Notes: generated from the sequence alone by a model not told the origin. DNA of 64,000 nucleotides from Enterococcus innesii (GCA_018982785.1 JAHHEN010000003.1:496001-560000); one strand, 5' to 3'. Shown: positions 27,568 through 37,458, counted from the stretch's first letter. Numbers and translations: made by a program.

Positions 27568-28526
27568 TATTCACTTGCTGGATGATCGTATTTTTCCAAG
27601 AAAGCCGCGATTTTTTCTTTGTAAAGCGCTGGATCAGTTTTGTAGCTTTTCGCATGCTCGGCTCCTGAAACGACCCATTTTTCTTTAGGCGCATCGGTCG
27701 CGTTATACAAAATATCCAACATCGCATAAGGAACAAATGTATCCGCATCGCCATGAATAAAAAAGATTGGACGCGTATTTTTTTGCAGTTGTTTGACTGC
27801 ATCTGCTTCACCAAAGAAATACCCCGCTCGGATTTTTGTGACAAGGCTAGTGACATTCATCAATGGAAATGCGGGCAACCCAAACAATTGATCGAGTTGA
27901 TAGCCTAGTTCTTCATTGACGTTGGTATACCCACAATCTTCAATGATAGAAGTGACATTTTTTGGTAAGTCTTCTCCGCTGGTCATCATCACTGTGGCCG
28001 CACCCATACTGATGCCATACAAAGTGATCGTCTCTTCAGAACCATTTTTTGCAAGTATTTCATCGATCCATTGCAAGTAGTCTTTACGTTCGTGCCAACC
28101 AAAACCAATATAATCCCCTTCGCTTTGACCATGCCCTCGAGCGTCTGGAACCAACACATTATAACCTAAATCATGATACATCTTGGCGTAGTCCGCCATC
28201 GTTTCTGCATTCCCCATGTAGCCATGCGCGATGATCGCCGTTTTTCCTTGATTCTTCTCCTCCGCCGGTAGATAAATGGCGGATAATTTTAAATCATCTT
28301 CAGAAGTCAGCTGCCACATCTCACGATTTGCTGCATCTGTAAACCAATTTTGCGCTTCGCTTCCCGTCTGATTTTCATCAGTACCCGGGGTATCTCCTTC
28401 CAAGAAATCTTTTTCTGAAGGAACTACCGCATAGTCGTAAAAATAGTTTCCAGCATATCCTAATCCCGCAATCGCTAATACAGCTACTCCGATGGCAATT
28501 TTCCAGCGCAATTTCACACTTGTCAC
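27567..28526 (-). CDS. Membrane-anchored or secreted alpha/beta hydrolase
   Basis: About 319 residues, beginning with a GTG. GAGAGG lies 2 bases before the first GTG (28526) and 11 before a second in-frame GTG three codons later, so the exact start is open. An N-terminal hydrophobic helix (about residues 8-28) looks like an uncleaved signal anchor. The hydrolase fold shows the oxyanion segment AHGYMGNAE, the nucleophile GISMGA, the acidic HGDADTFVP and the late histidine in GAEHAKSY. It resembles Firmicute YqkD-like extracytoplasmic hydrolases. Substrate unknown. Confidence 0.85.
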   Translation of the reverse strand: MTSVKLRWKIAIGVAVLAIAGLGYAGNYFYDYAVVPSEKDFLEGDTPGTDENQTGSEAQNWFTDAANREMWQLTSEDDLKLSAIYLPAEEKNQGKTAIIAHGYMGNAETMADYAKMYHDLGYNVLVPDARGHGQSEGDYIGFGWHERKDYLQWIDEILAKNGSEETITLYGISMGAATVMMTSGEDLPKNVTSIIEDCGYTNVNEELGYQLDQLFGLPAFPLMNVTSLVTKIRAGYFFGEADAVKQLQKNTRPIFFIHGDADTFVPYAMLDILYNATDAPKEKWVVSGAEHAKSYKTDPALYKEKIAAFLEKYDHPASE

Positions 28527-28644
28527 GTCCTCTCAAGTATATAGTTTACATAATATTATTATGGTCTCAACATTCCTCATGGTAAGAACCCACTACATAA
28601 ATTACCGTTTTTTACTCGTGTTTGTCAATCGCAAGCGCCCAAAA

Positions 28645-28682
28645 AGAAAAACCATTGCCAACAATAGGTGTTGACAATGGTT
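28645..28682 (-). terminator. Terminator after the DUF871 gene
   Basis: Minus strand AACCATTGTCAACA / TGTTGGCAATGGTT followed by TTTCTTTTT. Confidence 0.85.
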
Positions 28683-28697
28683 GATTCCTCGTAATGG

Positions 28698-29789
28698 CTA
28701 GTTGTTTTCGACCAATTTAAAACTTGACCAAGGTTTCAAAAATTCTAATAAGAAAAGCTCTTCTTCAGCGATTTTCCCAACGACATTGACCCGGCCGTCA
28801 TTTTTCATTTCTTTCAAGGCGATTTGCGTCTCCCCTTTGTATTGTCCATAGCCAGCATTATCGATCAAGACATCTCCTCTTACCATATCATGGGTATCAT
28901 GGGGTGGAAATTCTTTGTCTTTATAATAGATCCGGGTCATCGTTGAACGCAAGATGTATTCTGAACGATCTCCTCGGTAACTATGCAGATTATCAAACAA
29001 ACAGATGCGTTCATCTTCAGTGATTCCATCAACCACATCAACTCTTAATGTCGGATAATCCGCGTGAAATGCTTCAGCCATTGCTGCCAATTCTGCTTCT
29101 GAAGCATAGGCATTGCCAACAGAGATATCATCGATCAAGCCAGTCAACACTAAATGTTTGACTTGCGTAGCTAGTGGCAAATCACGATGATCTTCTAAAG
29201 AGCATAAACCATCTTGTGTTGGCCATGGACCGAAGTCAGCTTCGTGAGAATTCACGAAAGCCATCGTATTTAAATTGTATTTGCGGAATTTTTCCGAACA
29301 AAAAACGAAATGGTCGTAGCCTAACCCTGAATAGCGATGAGGATAGAAATTATGCGAGCCTAGTAAATTTTCAGTATTAGGCGAATAACTCATGATGTTA
29401 TCCACGTAGCTCGTACCACTGCTCATATTGATTTCTATTTTAATCCCGTAAGGATTGCGGGTCATTTTGGCTTCTTCTGAACCAGTAAAACCAATATCTA
29501 ACCGAACACCGTAAGCCCCCATCTCATCAAAGAAGGATAAATCATCATAAGAAATACCTAGCTGTTCGAATAAACCAGGATTGATATCTACCATGACTTC
29601 CATTCCTAACTGATTGGCATAATCCACGACTTGTTTAAAGTCTGCCAAGACTTTTTCTTTGTCATCGTTGATTTGCAGCAAACTGGTAAATACCCGTTTA
29701 AAGCCGTATTTGTGTGCCAAGTCTAGATACGCTTTGTCCTTTTCAAACGTTGAGCGCTCTGGATAAATCGATATCCCTAATTTTCCCAT
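28698..29789 (-). CDS. mupG: DUF871 protein, MupG-like 6-phospho-N-acetylmuramidase
   Basis: About 363 residues from ATG 29789, with AGGAGG 8 bases upstream. The TIM-barrel start is LGISIYPERSTFEKD, then MVDINPGLFEQLG, GVRLDIGFTG and HNFYPHRYSGLG, which are family-typical. A smaller C-terminal beta domain follows (about residue 245 on). S. aureus MupG, also DUF871, splits MurNAc-6P-GlcNAc in the cytoplasm during cell-wall recycling. Here it is not next to a murQ or PTS gene, so assignment to that exact step rests on family only. Upstream is TATAAT with TGC before it (29841-29846). Confidence 0.8.
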   Translation of the reverse strand: MGKLGISIYPERSTFEKDKAYLDLAHKYGFKRVFTSLLQINDDKEKVLADFKQVVDYANQLGMEVMVDINPGLFEQLGISYDDLSFFDEMGAYGVRLDIGFTGSEEAKMTRNPYGIKIEINMSSGTSYVDNIMSYSPNTENLLGSHNFYPHRYSGLGYDHFVFCSEKFRKYNLNTMAFVNSHEADFGPWPTQDGLCSLEDHRDLPLATQVKHLVLTGLIDDISVGNAYASEAELAAMAEAFHADYPTLRVDVVDGITEDERICLFDNLHSYRGDRSEYILRSTMTRIYYKDKEFPPHDTHDMVRGDVLIDNAGYGQYKGETQIALKEMKNDGRVNVVGKIAEEELFLLEFLKPWSSFKLVENN

Positions 29790-29971
29790 CAAAAAAACCT
29801 CCTGTATATTCTATCCGTTTATTATAATGAATCCTCTTTCATTATAGCAAACATCTAAAAAGTGGTCTACACCTTTCCATCTGTTTCTTTCTCATTCCAC
29901 AAAATCTGCGCTTTCTTCTACATCTTTTTTTTGTTATGATTAGCATTAAGAAAACTGGAAGGAATGAAAGA

Positions 29972-30720
29972 ATGAAAAAAATCCTATTCACACTGACAGC
30001 AGCTGCTAGCCTTTTATTATTAGCTGCTTGTACAGGTTCAAGTACCACCGATCCCTCATCAAGCAATTCGGCAGAAAGCACGTCGACCTCAGAATCCGTT
30101 GACTTGAATGCCCTAGAATTGCCGCAATTATCAACGGATGTGCAAGAGAATGAAGCTTTAGTTGAAATGGTGACGGAAGAAGGCTCGATCAAAATCAAAC
30201 TTTTCCCAGAGATCGCGCCCAAAGCCGTCGAAAACTTTTTGACCCATGCCAAAGATGGTTATTATGACGGCTTGACTTTTCATCGTGTCGTAGAAGAGTT
30301 TATGATCCAAGGGGCGACCCTAATGGTGATGGCACTGGTGGAGAAAGTATCTGGGGTGAAGGATTCGGCGAAGAATACTCAAACCAGCTCTACCACTTGC
30401 GAGGCGCATTAGCAATGGCAAAATCAAGTGCACCAAATAGCCAAGGCAGTCAATTCTACATCGTTCAAAATGATCAAGATGTATCCGACGGTCTAGCGAT
30501 CCAACACTATCCCGAAAAAATCATCGAAGCCTATAAAAATGGTGGCACGCCGGCTTTGGACGGTAAATATACCGTCTTTGGTCAAGTGATCGAAGGCATG
30601 GATGTCGTCGATAAAATTGCGCAAGCAGAAACCCAAGACTCTGGCAATGGTGAGAATTCTCAACCGGTTGAGCCAGTGAAGATCGAAACGATCAAGGTCT
30701 TACAAGAAGCCAAAGAATAA
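29972..30720 (+). CDS. Cyclophilin-type peptidyl-prolyl isomerase lipoprotein (frameshifted)
   Basis: Starts at ATG 29972 behind GGAAGG. The signal peptide ends in a lipobox, LLLLAAC, followed by a Ser/Thr-rich linker. The cyclophilin domain shows [23 protein letters not shown] and, after a frame change at the G4 run (30311-30314), [27 protein letters not shown] and SQGSQFYIV. One more G gives about 249 residues with no other break. Such surface lipoproteins help fold exported proteins. A hairpin terminator follows. Confidence 0.88.
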
Positions 30721-30723
30721 ATA

Positions 30724-30768
30724 AAAAACCGCTGAAAGCCCCGATTATCGGATGCTCCAGCGGTTTTC
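30724..30768. terminator. Bidirectional terminator between the cyclophilin gene and fabZ
   Basis: AAAACCGCTGAAAGC / GCTCCAGCGGTTTTC hairpin with A/T tracts on both sides, between convergent genes. Confidence 0.8.
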
Positions 30769-30770
30769 TT

Positions 30771-31211
30771 TTATTTTTGGTCGCCTACGATAAAGGTAAA
30801 TTCGCACTCCGCAGCTTTTTTGCCATCCACTGTCGCTACTGCATCAGCAGTTCCAACAGAGCCTTTGATTTTGGTGATTTCAAAAACAAGTTTCATGGTA
30901 TCTCCCGGAACAACTTTTTGACGGAATTTTGCTTTATTAATGCCGCCGATATACGCCGTTCTCCCTTGGAATTCCTCAGATTTCAATATTAAGATCGATC
31001 CTGCTTGTGCCAATGTTTCTAAAATCAAGGCACCTGGCATCACTGGATTTCCCGGAAAATGCCCTTGAAAAAAATCTTCGTTGATGGTGACATTCTTCGT
31101 TGCGATAATTTTTTTACCAGATTCGATTTCATCAACATAATCAATATAAATAATTGGGTAGCGATTTGGTATCAAATCCATGACTTCCGTTTCAGTCAAT
31201 AGTTTTTTCAT
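30771..31211 (-). CDS. fabZ: 3-hydroxyacyl-ACP dehydratase (FabZ family, could be FabN)
   Basis: 146 residues. The hot-dog-fold active site HFPGNPVMPGALILETLAQ holds the catalytic His and Glu, and GINKAKFRQKVVPGD is typical. It dehydrates 3-hydroxyacyl-ACP in type II fatty acid synthesis. Enterococci have two paralogs: FabZ in the main fab operon, and FabN, which also isomerises trans-2 to cis-3-decenoyl-ACP for unsaturated chains. This copy is isolated from a main fab cluster and divergent from fabI, which fits FabN, but sequence reading alone cannot tell. FabT-type boxes lie upstream. Confidence 0.88.
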   Translation of the reverse strand: MKKLLTETEVMDLIPNRYPIIYIDYVDEIESGKKIIATKNVTINEDFFQGHFPGNPVMPGALILETLAQAGSILILKSEEFQGRTAYIGGINKAKFRQKVVPGDTMKLVFEITKIKGSVGTADAVATVDGKKAAECEFTFIVGDQK

Positions 31212-31237
31212 GGTGTCCCTTCCTTGCTTAAGAATTT

Positions 31238-31369
31238 ATTATAGTTTGATTATCAAAGTATCATAGTTCAAGGAAATTCGCAACTAAATATTTATTAAGA
31301 AAAAAATAGTTTGACAATCAAACAATTATGCTTAATAATTAGAAATCAAGATAGTTTGATTTACTATTT
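31238..31369. promoter_or_regulatory. Divergent fabZ/fabI promoters with FabT-type operators
   Basis: Two palindromes match the FabT consensus (TTTGA-N-TCAAA type): AGTTTGATTATCAAAGT at 31243-31259, and AGTTTGACAATCAAACA at 31308-31324. A half site, AGTTTGATTTACTATTT, lies at 31353-31369. The second box overlaps the -35 TTGACA (31311-31316) of a fabI promoter, with -10 AATAAT 17 bp on (31334-31339). The first abuts the fabZ -10, TATAAT on the minus strand (31238-31243). FabT is the MarR-type repressor of fatty acid synthesis in streptococci and enterococci; its gene is not in this window. Confidence 0.82.
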
Positions 31370-31414
31370 GTCATTATACGTATTTTATTGTTGAATTTAT
31401 TAAGGAGTGGAATT

Positions 31415-32170
31415 ATGAGTTTTTTAACCGGTAAAAAAGTTGTCGTCATGGGCGTTGCTAACAAACGCAGTATTGCTTGGGGCTGTGCACAAGCACTAAA
31501 ATCCCAAGGAGCCGAAGTGATCTACACATATCAAAACGACCGCATGAAAAAGCCTTTAGAACGCTTATTGGAATCTGATGAATTTGTAGTGGAATGTGAC
31601 GTCGCCAACGACGAAAGCATTGCTGCCGCCTTTGAAACGATCAAAGAATATGCTGGAGAGATCCACGGTGTGGTCCATGCCGTTGCTTATGCTAATAAAG
31701 AAGATCTATCTGGCGATATTTTAAATATTTCTCGTGACGGTTATGCTTTAGCGCAAGATATCAGCAGTTACTCATTGATTGCAGTCACCAAATATGCCAA
31801 ACCAATCTTAGCTGAAAACGCTGGTATCGTCACTCTTTCTTACTTAGGTGCCGAACGGGCAGTGCCAAACTACAACATGATGGGTATTGCGAAAGCTGCT
31901 TTGGAATCAAGTGTTCGCTATTTAGCTGCCGAACTTTCACCGCAAAAGATCCGTGTCAATGCGATTTCAGCTGGCGCCATCAAAACGCTAGCAGTAACAG
32001 GTGTAAAAGACTATCAAAAGCTGATCCAATTGTCAGAGGATCGGACACCTGACCATATTGGTGTAACGATCGAAGAAGTAGGTAATACTTGTGCCTTCTT
32101 GATCAGTCCATTATCAAGCGGGATTATCGGCGAAGTGATTTTTGTTGATAAAGGCGTTCATTTATCTTAA
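31415..32170 (+). CDS. fabI: Enoyl-ACP reductase FabI
   Basis: About 251 residues from ATG 31415 (MSFLTGKKVVVMG), with AAGGAG 8 bases upstream. It is SDR-like with the FabI-specific GVANKRSIAWGCAQAL, HAVAYANKEDL and the Y-x6-K catalytic pair in YNMMGIAKAALE. It reduces trans-2-enoyl-ACP in the last step of each elongation cycle and is the triclosan target. It is expressed from a promoter overlapped by a FabT-type box. Confidence 0.96.
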   Translation: MSFLTGKKVVVMGVANKRSIAWGCAQALKSQGAEVIYTYQNDRMKKPLERLLESDEFVVECDVANDESIAAAFETIKEYAGEIHGVVHAVAYANKEDLSGDILNISRDGYALAQDISSYSLIAVTKYAKPILAENAGIVTLSYLGAERAVPNYNMMGIAKAALESSVRYLAAELSPQKIRVNAISAGAIKTLAVTGVKDYQKLIQLSEDRTPDHIGVTIEEVGNTCAFLISPLSSGIIGEVIFVDKGVHLS

Positions 32171-32317
32171 TCAATAATTGTCATAGAAAAGTCTGCTATT
32201 TGCCTCTCCGTTGGCTGAGCAGGCTTTTTCTGAAAAAAATTATCATTTCAGAAAACCTCCTTTGCATTTCTATTTTATCTTCGTTAAAATAGATGCAGTA
32301 AGACTTGGAGGGATTCT

Positions 32318-33234
32318 ATGAAACAACTGCTACTTGCAGCTAGCACGACCGATTCAAGTGGTTCCAGCATTACCGAACCAGCAGCTGCTCAACTCAATGC
32401 ATTACAAAAATGGTGGGCGTCCATCGACTGGGAATCGATCATTGGCTTACTGATCCAAAAAGCATTGATGTTGCTTTTTTTATGTATCCTATTTGGTATT
32501 TTATTGAAAATAAGCAATATGATCATCGATCGAATCTATCGTTCCTATGAAAAAAAAGCCAGTTTCAATGTGAGTCGAATCAACACGATCCATACCCTGA
32601 TCCGCAATACGGTTCATTACACATTAGGCTTCTTTTTGTCTATGCACTCCTTTCCACCATCGGCGTACCTGTAGGCTCGTTACTAGCCGGTGCCGGAGTC
32701 GTCGGGGTCGCACTTGGTTTAGGTGCCCAAGGCTTTATGAATGACTTGATTACTGGCTTCTTCATTATTACCGAGCAACAAATCAATGTTGGTGATTACG
32801 TCCGCTTGACCAATCTGACGCTTGAAGGTACGGTGACAGCAGTCGGGATTCGAACGGTCCAATTAAAATCCGTTGATGGAACCGTTCATTATATCCCAAA
32901 TCGTAACATCACGACCATCAGTAATACATCAAGAGCCAATATGCAAGTCGTTGTCGACGTACGTATCTTACCATCTGAAGGCCTAGATGAAATACGTGCC
33001 ATCATTGAAGAAGTCAATGAACAGATTGCTCAGCAGCATGAAGAAGACATTCAAACAGCCCCTACGGTCTTCGGTCTGGTGGATCTAGGGAACAACAACT
33101 TTGCGATTCGAACCACCATGTATGTGACCAACGGTACGCAATGGAAAATCAAAGAGGAATTTTTAGCAGCATCGATCGACGCTTTGACAGCCAAAGGCTA
33201 TACGATCCCTAATGCGCCCATCGTCGGTATTTAA
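32318..33234 (+). CDS. MscS family small-conductance mechanosensitive channel (frameshifted)
   Basis: Start ATG 32318 behind TTGGAGGG. After a Ser-rich N-terminus come membrane helices (IIGLLIQKALMLLFLCILFG; then HYTLGFFFVYALL). The pore helix is rich in Gly/Ala (VGSLLAGAGVVGVALGLGAQ), followed by FMNDLITGFFIITEQQINVGDYV and the beta domain. The frame changes in a T5 run (32633-32637); one more T joins the two parts into about 305 residues. It releases solutes on hypo-osmotic shock and is YkuT-like. Confidence 0.9.
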
Positions 33235-33269
33235 AAAAGGTTATCCCGAAACTGGGATAACCTTTTTTC
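33233..33269. terminator. Bidirectional terminator between the mscS and CBS genes
   Basis: AAAAAAGGTTATCCC / GGGATAACCTTTTTT is a perfect stem between convergent genes. Confidence 0.92.
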
Positions 33270-33772
33270 TATACCACATGCAGTTCATCCGTCATCTTTG
33301 GGGCATCTTCTTTCGAAATCAGCAAATAGCGTCTTTCAATTTCATGTGCCAAATGATTGACGGATTTTAAAATCTCTTTGCGGGTGATGATCCCTACAAA
33401 GACATTGTCATCATCAACGATCGGCAAGAATGCTTGATCTACTAAAAGATGCAGCATACTTTCCAACTCATCGTTTTCCTTGATGCAATTCACGTTGACT
33501 TCCATGACGTCTGCCACAGTCAGCCCTTCAATATTTTCCATACTGAAGCCAGTGAGATCCATCATTCGTTCCACGATGTTTGAGAGGCTGATTAAGCCGA
33601 CTAAATGGTCCTCACTATCTAGTACAGGGATCTTTGAATAGCCCACTTTTGATAAAACAAGCAATGCGTGACTCAAAGGGTGGTTATAAAATACCGATGC
33701 CACATTCTCTGCAGGCACCAAGAAATTTTCTTGATTCTCGAGTAATATTTTTTCTACGGTCTGTCCTATCAA
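33269..33772 (-). CDS. CBS-domain protein, CbpB/DarB type (c-di-AMP binding)
   Basis: About 167 residues from a TTG at 33772 (after GGAGG and 8 bases). The ATG at 33787 overlaps that ribosome site and is rejected. Two CBS repeats are clear: FLVPAENVASVFYNHPLSHALLVLSKVGYSKIPVLD... and VADVMEVNVNCIKEND...FLPIVDDDNVFVGIITRKE. The layout matches CbpB/DarB (YkuL), which bind c-di-AMP and, when free, stimulate the (p)ppGpp synthetase Rel in Listeria and Bacillus. The link here is by family only. Confidence 0.82.
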   Translation of the reverse strand: MIGQTVEKILLENQENFLVPAENVASVFYNHPLSHALLVLSKVGYSKIPVLDSEDHLVGLISLSNIVERMMDLTGFSMENIEGLTVADVMEVNVNCIKENDELESMLHLLVDQAFLPIVDDDNVFVGIITRKEILKSVNHLAHEIERRYLLISKEDAPKMTDELHVV

Positions 33773-33881
33773 TCTAATTGCCTCCATTTCACAGCTACTC
33801 TTCTATTTTACTTGAAAATGAGAATAGAAAGTAGAAACCTGCAAAATTATAATGAAATTTTTACTTTTTGATTCCGCTTAC

Positions 33882-34394
33882 TTAACGTGTGAAAACGAAA
33901 GCTAGCTCTGGGACTTTATGAAAGGAACGATCATAGTATTGGATTGCCCATTGTTCTGGCGTACTTTCAATAATCGCAAAGCTTTTGATTTGAATTTGCC
34001 CTCGCGGTTGGGAAATACTGCCAGGATTCAAGAAAATTCGATTCCCGACTTTCTCACAAGCAATTTGATGCGTGTGACCAAACAAAGCGATCGAGGCATC
34101 TGCTTGTTGCGCTTTTAAGCCTAATTTGGTTACGCCAAAACGAACATCCGCCAAATGGCCATGGGTCATATAGATGGTATCCAGCGACGTTTTAACGATA
34201 CGCTCATTGGGAAAACCACCTCCGTAATCGCAATTGCCGCAAACGACTTGGAATGTTTCCCATAAAGGATCTGTATCAGGCAGTTCAGAGTCTCCACAAT
34301 GCAGGAATAAATCGACTTGATTTTCGAATTCATTTTTAAGATCAACAAGAATCTCACGATCTGAATGATTGTCACTGACAACTAAATATTTCAT
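33882..34394 (-). CDS. YfcE/MJ0936-like metallophosphoesterase
   Basis: About 170 residues from ATG 34394 ([12 protein letters not shown]). It overlaps the rph-rdgB stop (ATGA), with GAAGGAG upstream. The metal sites are SDNHSD, HCGDSE, GNCD, MTHGH and FGHTHQ, all present. [10 protein letters not shown] is family-typical. This is a small manganese-dependent phosphodiesterase; the natural substrate is not known. It is translationally coupled behind RdgB, an arrangement common in Firmicutes (murI-rph-rdgB-ysnB). Confidence 0.92.
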   Translation of the reverse strand: MKYLVVSDNHSDREILVDLKNEFENQVDLFLHCGDSELPDTDPLWETFQVVCGNCDYGGGFPNERIVKTSLDTIYMTHGHLADVRFGVTKLGLKAQQADASIALFGHTHQIACEKVGNRIFLNPGSISQPRGQIQIKSFAIIESTPEQWAIQYYDRSFHKVPELAFVFTR

Positions 34395-35743
34395 ACATTT
34401 TCTCCTTCTAGCCACTCCTGCCACTGTTCTTGGAGTTTTTTGATTGCTTGACCACGGTGGCTCACTCGGTTCTTTTCTTCTTGACTCATTTGGGCTGCGC
34501 TTTGCTCTGAACCATCAGGAATAAACAATGGATCGTAACCGAACCCATTTTCTCCACGAGGGATACGGCCGATTCTCCCCGGCCATTGGGCTTCAACCAC
34601 CAAGCTATCTTTTCCTGGTGCTGCGAAAACTAACGTACAGTGAAATTGAGCACTGCGTTTGTCATCTTCGACATCCGTCAATTCATAAAGCAATTTTGCA
34701 TTATTGGCAGCATCACTTTTTTGCTCACCGGCAAATCGAGCAGAGTACACACCTGGGCGTCCCCCTAATGCATCGACTTTCAGTCCTGAGTCATCAGCCA
34801 ACACCGGTCTTCCCAAAATTCTGGCGATAGTTTCCGCTTTAAGGCGGGCATTTTCTTCGAAGGTGGTGCCGGTTTCTTCAACATCCGGCAAGGAAGGATA
34901 ATCTTTCAAGGTGCGGACATCGTACCCTGCTGCCCCAAATACGGCTTTAAATTCCTTGGCTTTTCCTGGATTGCCTGTGGCAATGACGATCGTTTTTTCG
35001 GGAATCTCATAAGGGGGTTCATCTGGTAAAAACAGTGCCTCTTTTTGATAAGCAATCAATTCTTCGATAGCTGTTTTTCCGTAGATCAGCATCTCATTCA
35101 ACTGCTGACCATCAAAGGTCGCTTCTTCCCCAGTTCCTTGCAATTCGACAAATCGACCGGATTCTGTCATCACCAAATTCATGTCGACAGCAGCTGAAGA
35201 ATCTTCTTGATAATCGAGATCAGTCACACAGGTGCCATCTGGTAAGATTCCAACGCTGATGGCTGCCAAATGCTCCTTGATCGGGTCTTCCGTCAATGCT
35301 TTGTCACGCAACAATGTATCGATAGCTAAACGCAACGCAACAAATGCGCCGGTAATACTAGCTGTTCGGGTACCACCATCTGCTTGAACAACATCACAAT
35401 CGACCACAATACTGCGTTCCCCTAGCTTTTCTAAATCGACCACAGCTCGCAAGGAACGAGCGATCAGCCGTTGGATTTCCATTGTACGACCAGAAAGCTT
35501 ACCTTTGGCACTTTCTCGACGGTTACGAGTGTTGGTCGCTCGTGGGAGCATACTGTATTCGGCTGTGACCCAGCCTTTTCCCGTATCTCGTAAAAACGGA
35601 GGGACCCGATCTTCAATCGTTGCCGAACAGATCACGGTTGTGTCACCAAAAGAGATCACAACCGATCCTTCGGGGTGTTTGTAGACGTTGGTTTGAATTT
35701 CAACTGGTCTTAACATTGTTTCTTTTCTGCCATCATGTCGCAT
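34391..35743 (-). CDS. rph: Fused ribonuclease PH - RdgB (non-canonical purine NTP pyrophosphatase)
   Basis: 450 residues in one unbroken frame from ATG 35743, with AGGAGG 7 bases upstream. Residues 1-~235 are RNase [47 protein letters not shown] and [17 protein letters not shown] short linker (EPPYEIPEK) leads to RdgB/HAM1 at about residue 250: [38 protein letters not shown] and [11 protein letters not shown]. RNase PH trims tRNA 3' ends by phosphorolysis; RdgB hydrolyses dITP, ITP and XTP. Both active sites look intact. The fusion is known in enterococci and relatives. Confidence 0.95.
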   Translation of the reverse strand: MRHDGRKETMLRPVEIQTNVYKHPEGSVVISFGDTTVICSATIEDRVPPFLRDTGKGWVTAEYSMLPRATNTRNRRESAKGKLSGRTMEIQRLIARSLRAVVDLEKLGERSIVVDCDVVQADGGTRTASITGAFVALRLAIDTLLRDKALTEDPIKEHLAAISVGILPDGTCVTDLDYQEDSSAAVDMNLVMTESGRFVELQGTGEEATFDGQQLNEMLIYGKTAIEELIAYQKEALFLPDEPPYEIPEKTIVIATGNPGKAKEFKAVFGAAGYDVRTLKDYPSLPDVEETGTTFEENARLKAETIARILGRPVLADDSGLKVDALGGRPGVYSARFAGEQKSDAANNAKLLYELTDVEDDKRSAQFHCTLVFAAPGKDSLVVEAQWPGRIGRIPRGENGFGYDPLFIPDGSEQSAAQMSQEEKNRVSHRGQAIKKLQEQWQEWLEGENV

Positions 35744-36557
35744 TTAAAAGCCTCCTAAATCAGTGTGAACCGATGAGATCGTGTCTAAATCAAGCCAATC
35801 ATTGGCGATCTCATCAAATATTTTCGGTGAACCAGTAGTAAAAAATGCATGCTGCGGGTGCGGATCGTCCTGGCTCGTTGCTGCAATGGCGAAATAGTCC
35901 AACAAGGTACTGACTTCCCCACCGTTTCTGCCCCTGAATCAATGAGCTGGATATGGGCCCCCAATTCATTTTGGATCAAAGGGCGCAATAAAGGATAATG
36001 GGTACAGCCCAGAATCACCGTATCTAACCGCTTGTTTTTCAAGGGGCGTAACGTTTCTGCCACAATTTTCTTGGCAACCGAGCTATGGTATTGTTTGCTT
36101 TCTACGATCGGTACAAACTTTGGGCAAGCCAAACTGACGACTGACGCATGAGGGGCTTTCCCATGAAGGGCGCGCTTGTACGAGTCGCTTTTAATCGTTC
36201 CGTTTGTCCCAATAACACCGATTCGTTGATTTTTGCTTGCTTTGACCGCTGCTCGACTGCCAGGCAGTATCACGCCGATCACTGGAATATCCAGTTGTTC
36301 TTTGATTTCTTCAAGAGCGACCGCTGTTGCTGTGTTACAGGCGATCACCAACATTTTAATGTTTTTTCCAATAAAAAACGGGTCATTTGCCACGTATACT
36401 CGATGACTTGCTCAGCAGGTCTTGGGCCATAAGGGCATCTGGCAGTATCGCCTAGATAAAGAATCGATTCGTTGGGCAGTTGTTTGATTGCCTCTTTGAC
36501 GACCGTCAACCCACCAACACCAGAATCGATAAAGCCAATTGGTCTGTTGTTTGTCAT
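35744..36557 (-). CDS. murI: Glutamate racemase (two frameshifts in this copy)
   Basis: About 270 residues from ATG 36557 ([13 protein letters not shown]), with AAAGGATGG upstream. It makes D-glutamate for peptidoglycan. The two catalytic cysteines are present in VIACNTATA and [19 protein letters not shown] and [13 protein letters not shown] are typical. One A is missing in the A6 run at 36362-36367 ([14 protein letters not shown] when repaired), and one G in the G4 run at 35917-35920 ([13 protein letters not shown]). Repaired, the stop falls directly before the rph start codon, so the two are coupled. Confidence 0.9.
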
Positions 36558-36691
36558 AGTTTCCATCCTTTACATGAAAGAAAGAGTTTGATGCATTTTT
36601 CTCTCTTATTCATTTTGGACTTTTTTTGTCTATTTTTCAAGTATTCCTTTCGTTTGCTAAAGAAAGCTTTCCCAAAAAAATACCAATCGGT

Positions 36692-36744
36692 ACAAAAAAA
36701 GCCCCAACCATTGGCTCACAACCAGCAAGTTGCACTTGCATGGT
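36692..36744 (-). terminator. Possible terminator of the amino-acid ABC operon
   Basis: Minus strand CAACCATGCAAGT / ACTTGCTGGTTG hairpin (36717-36744), then GGGGC and a T7 tract. The spacer (36558-36784) shows no gene I can support. Confidence 0.5.
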
Positions 36745-36784
36745 TGAAAGACCGATCGCGGGGATTTTTGTCGATTGTTCATTT

Positions 36785-37441
36785 TTAGTAATCGTACTGA
36801 CGTTTTTCCAAAAAACCTGAAAGCAATGACAGTGCATAACAAACCAAAAAGTATAAGACAGTCATTGCCAAAAACATTGGCAAAACATAGTTTGTATTTT
36901 GACCATAAATGATCCGGGCATGATGGGTCAACTCTGGTAAAGAAATGATCACGGCTAGTGATGTATCCTTGATCAAAGAGATCAACTGACTGACGATCGC
37001 TGGCAACATCGCTTTAAATGCTTGTGGCACGACGATACTGCGCAATACTTCAACATAACTTAATCCCGTTGATAAACCAGCTTCCATCTGACCTTTTGGC
37101 ACAGAATTCAAGCCCGCTCGAAAGATCTCAGAAAGCATCGCTGATTCAAAAATCGTCAACGCCACCACCGCTGACCAAAAAATGTTAAAGCGGATGCCAA
37201 TCTGTGGCAAGGCAAAGTAAGTGAAGAAAATGATCAAAAGCAAAGGCAAGTTACGAATAACATCAATCACGACACCTAGTACTTTAGAAAAGACCGGAAT
37301 CGAGCTGAAGCGTAAAATACCGGCGATTCCTCCAATAATAAAGCTAAATAAGATCGAGAGGATCGACACTTCAACCGTAACACGTAAGCCATCGATCAAA
37401 AAGCGAATGTTAATCGCTGAAAAAGCTTCAAAAAAATCCAT
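36785..37441 (-). CDS. Polar amino-acid ABC transporter permease (second)
   Basis: 218 residues, HisMQ/GlnP family. It has five likely membrane helices, and a typical EAA-like loop, GLSYVEVLRSIVVPQAFKAM, contacts the ATPase. RNLPLLLIIFFTYFALP and SEIFRAGLNSVPKGQMEAG are family signatures. It forms the channel with the upstream permease (17 bases apart). The operon order is ATPase, binding protein, permease 1, permease 2. Substrate is likely glutamine, glutamate or another polar amino acid. Confidence 0.92.
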   Translation of the reverse strand: MDFFEAFSAINIRFLIDGLRVTVEVSILSILFSFIIGGIAGILRFSSIPVFSKVLGVVIDVIRNLPLLLIIFFTYFALPQIGIRFNIFWSAVVALTIFESAMLSEIFRAGLNSVPKGQMEAGLSTGLSYVEVLRSIVVPQAFKAMLPAIVSQLISLIKDTSLAVIISLPELTHHARIIYGQNTNYVLPMFLAMTVLYFLVCYALSLLSGFLEKRQYDY

Positions 37442-37458
37442 AGTTCTTTAGCTCCTTT

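Noticed and set aside
30311-30314. Frameshift in the cyclophilin lipoprotein as true gene decay
   Set aside because: A one-base repair in a G run restores the whole domain, as in the essential genes of the window, so error is likelier.
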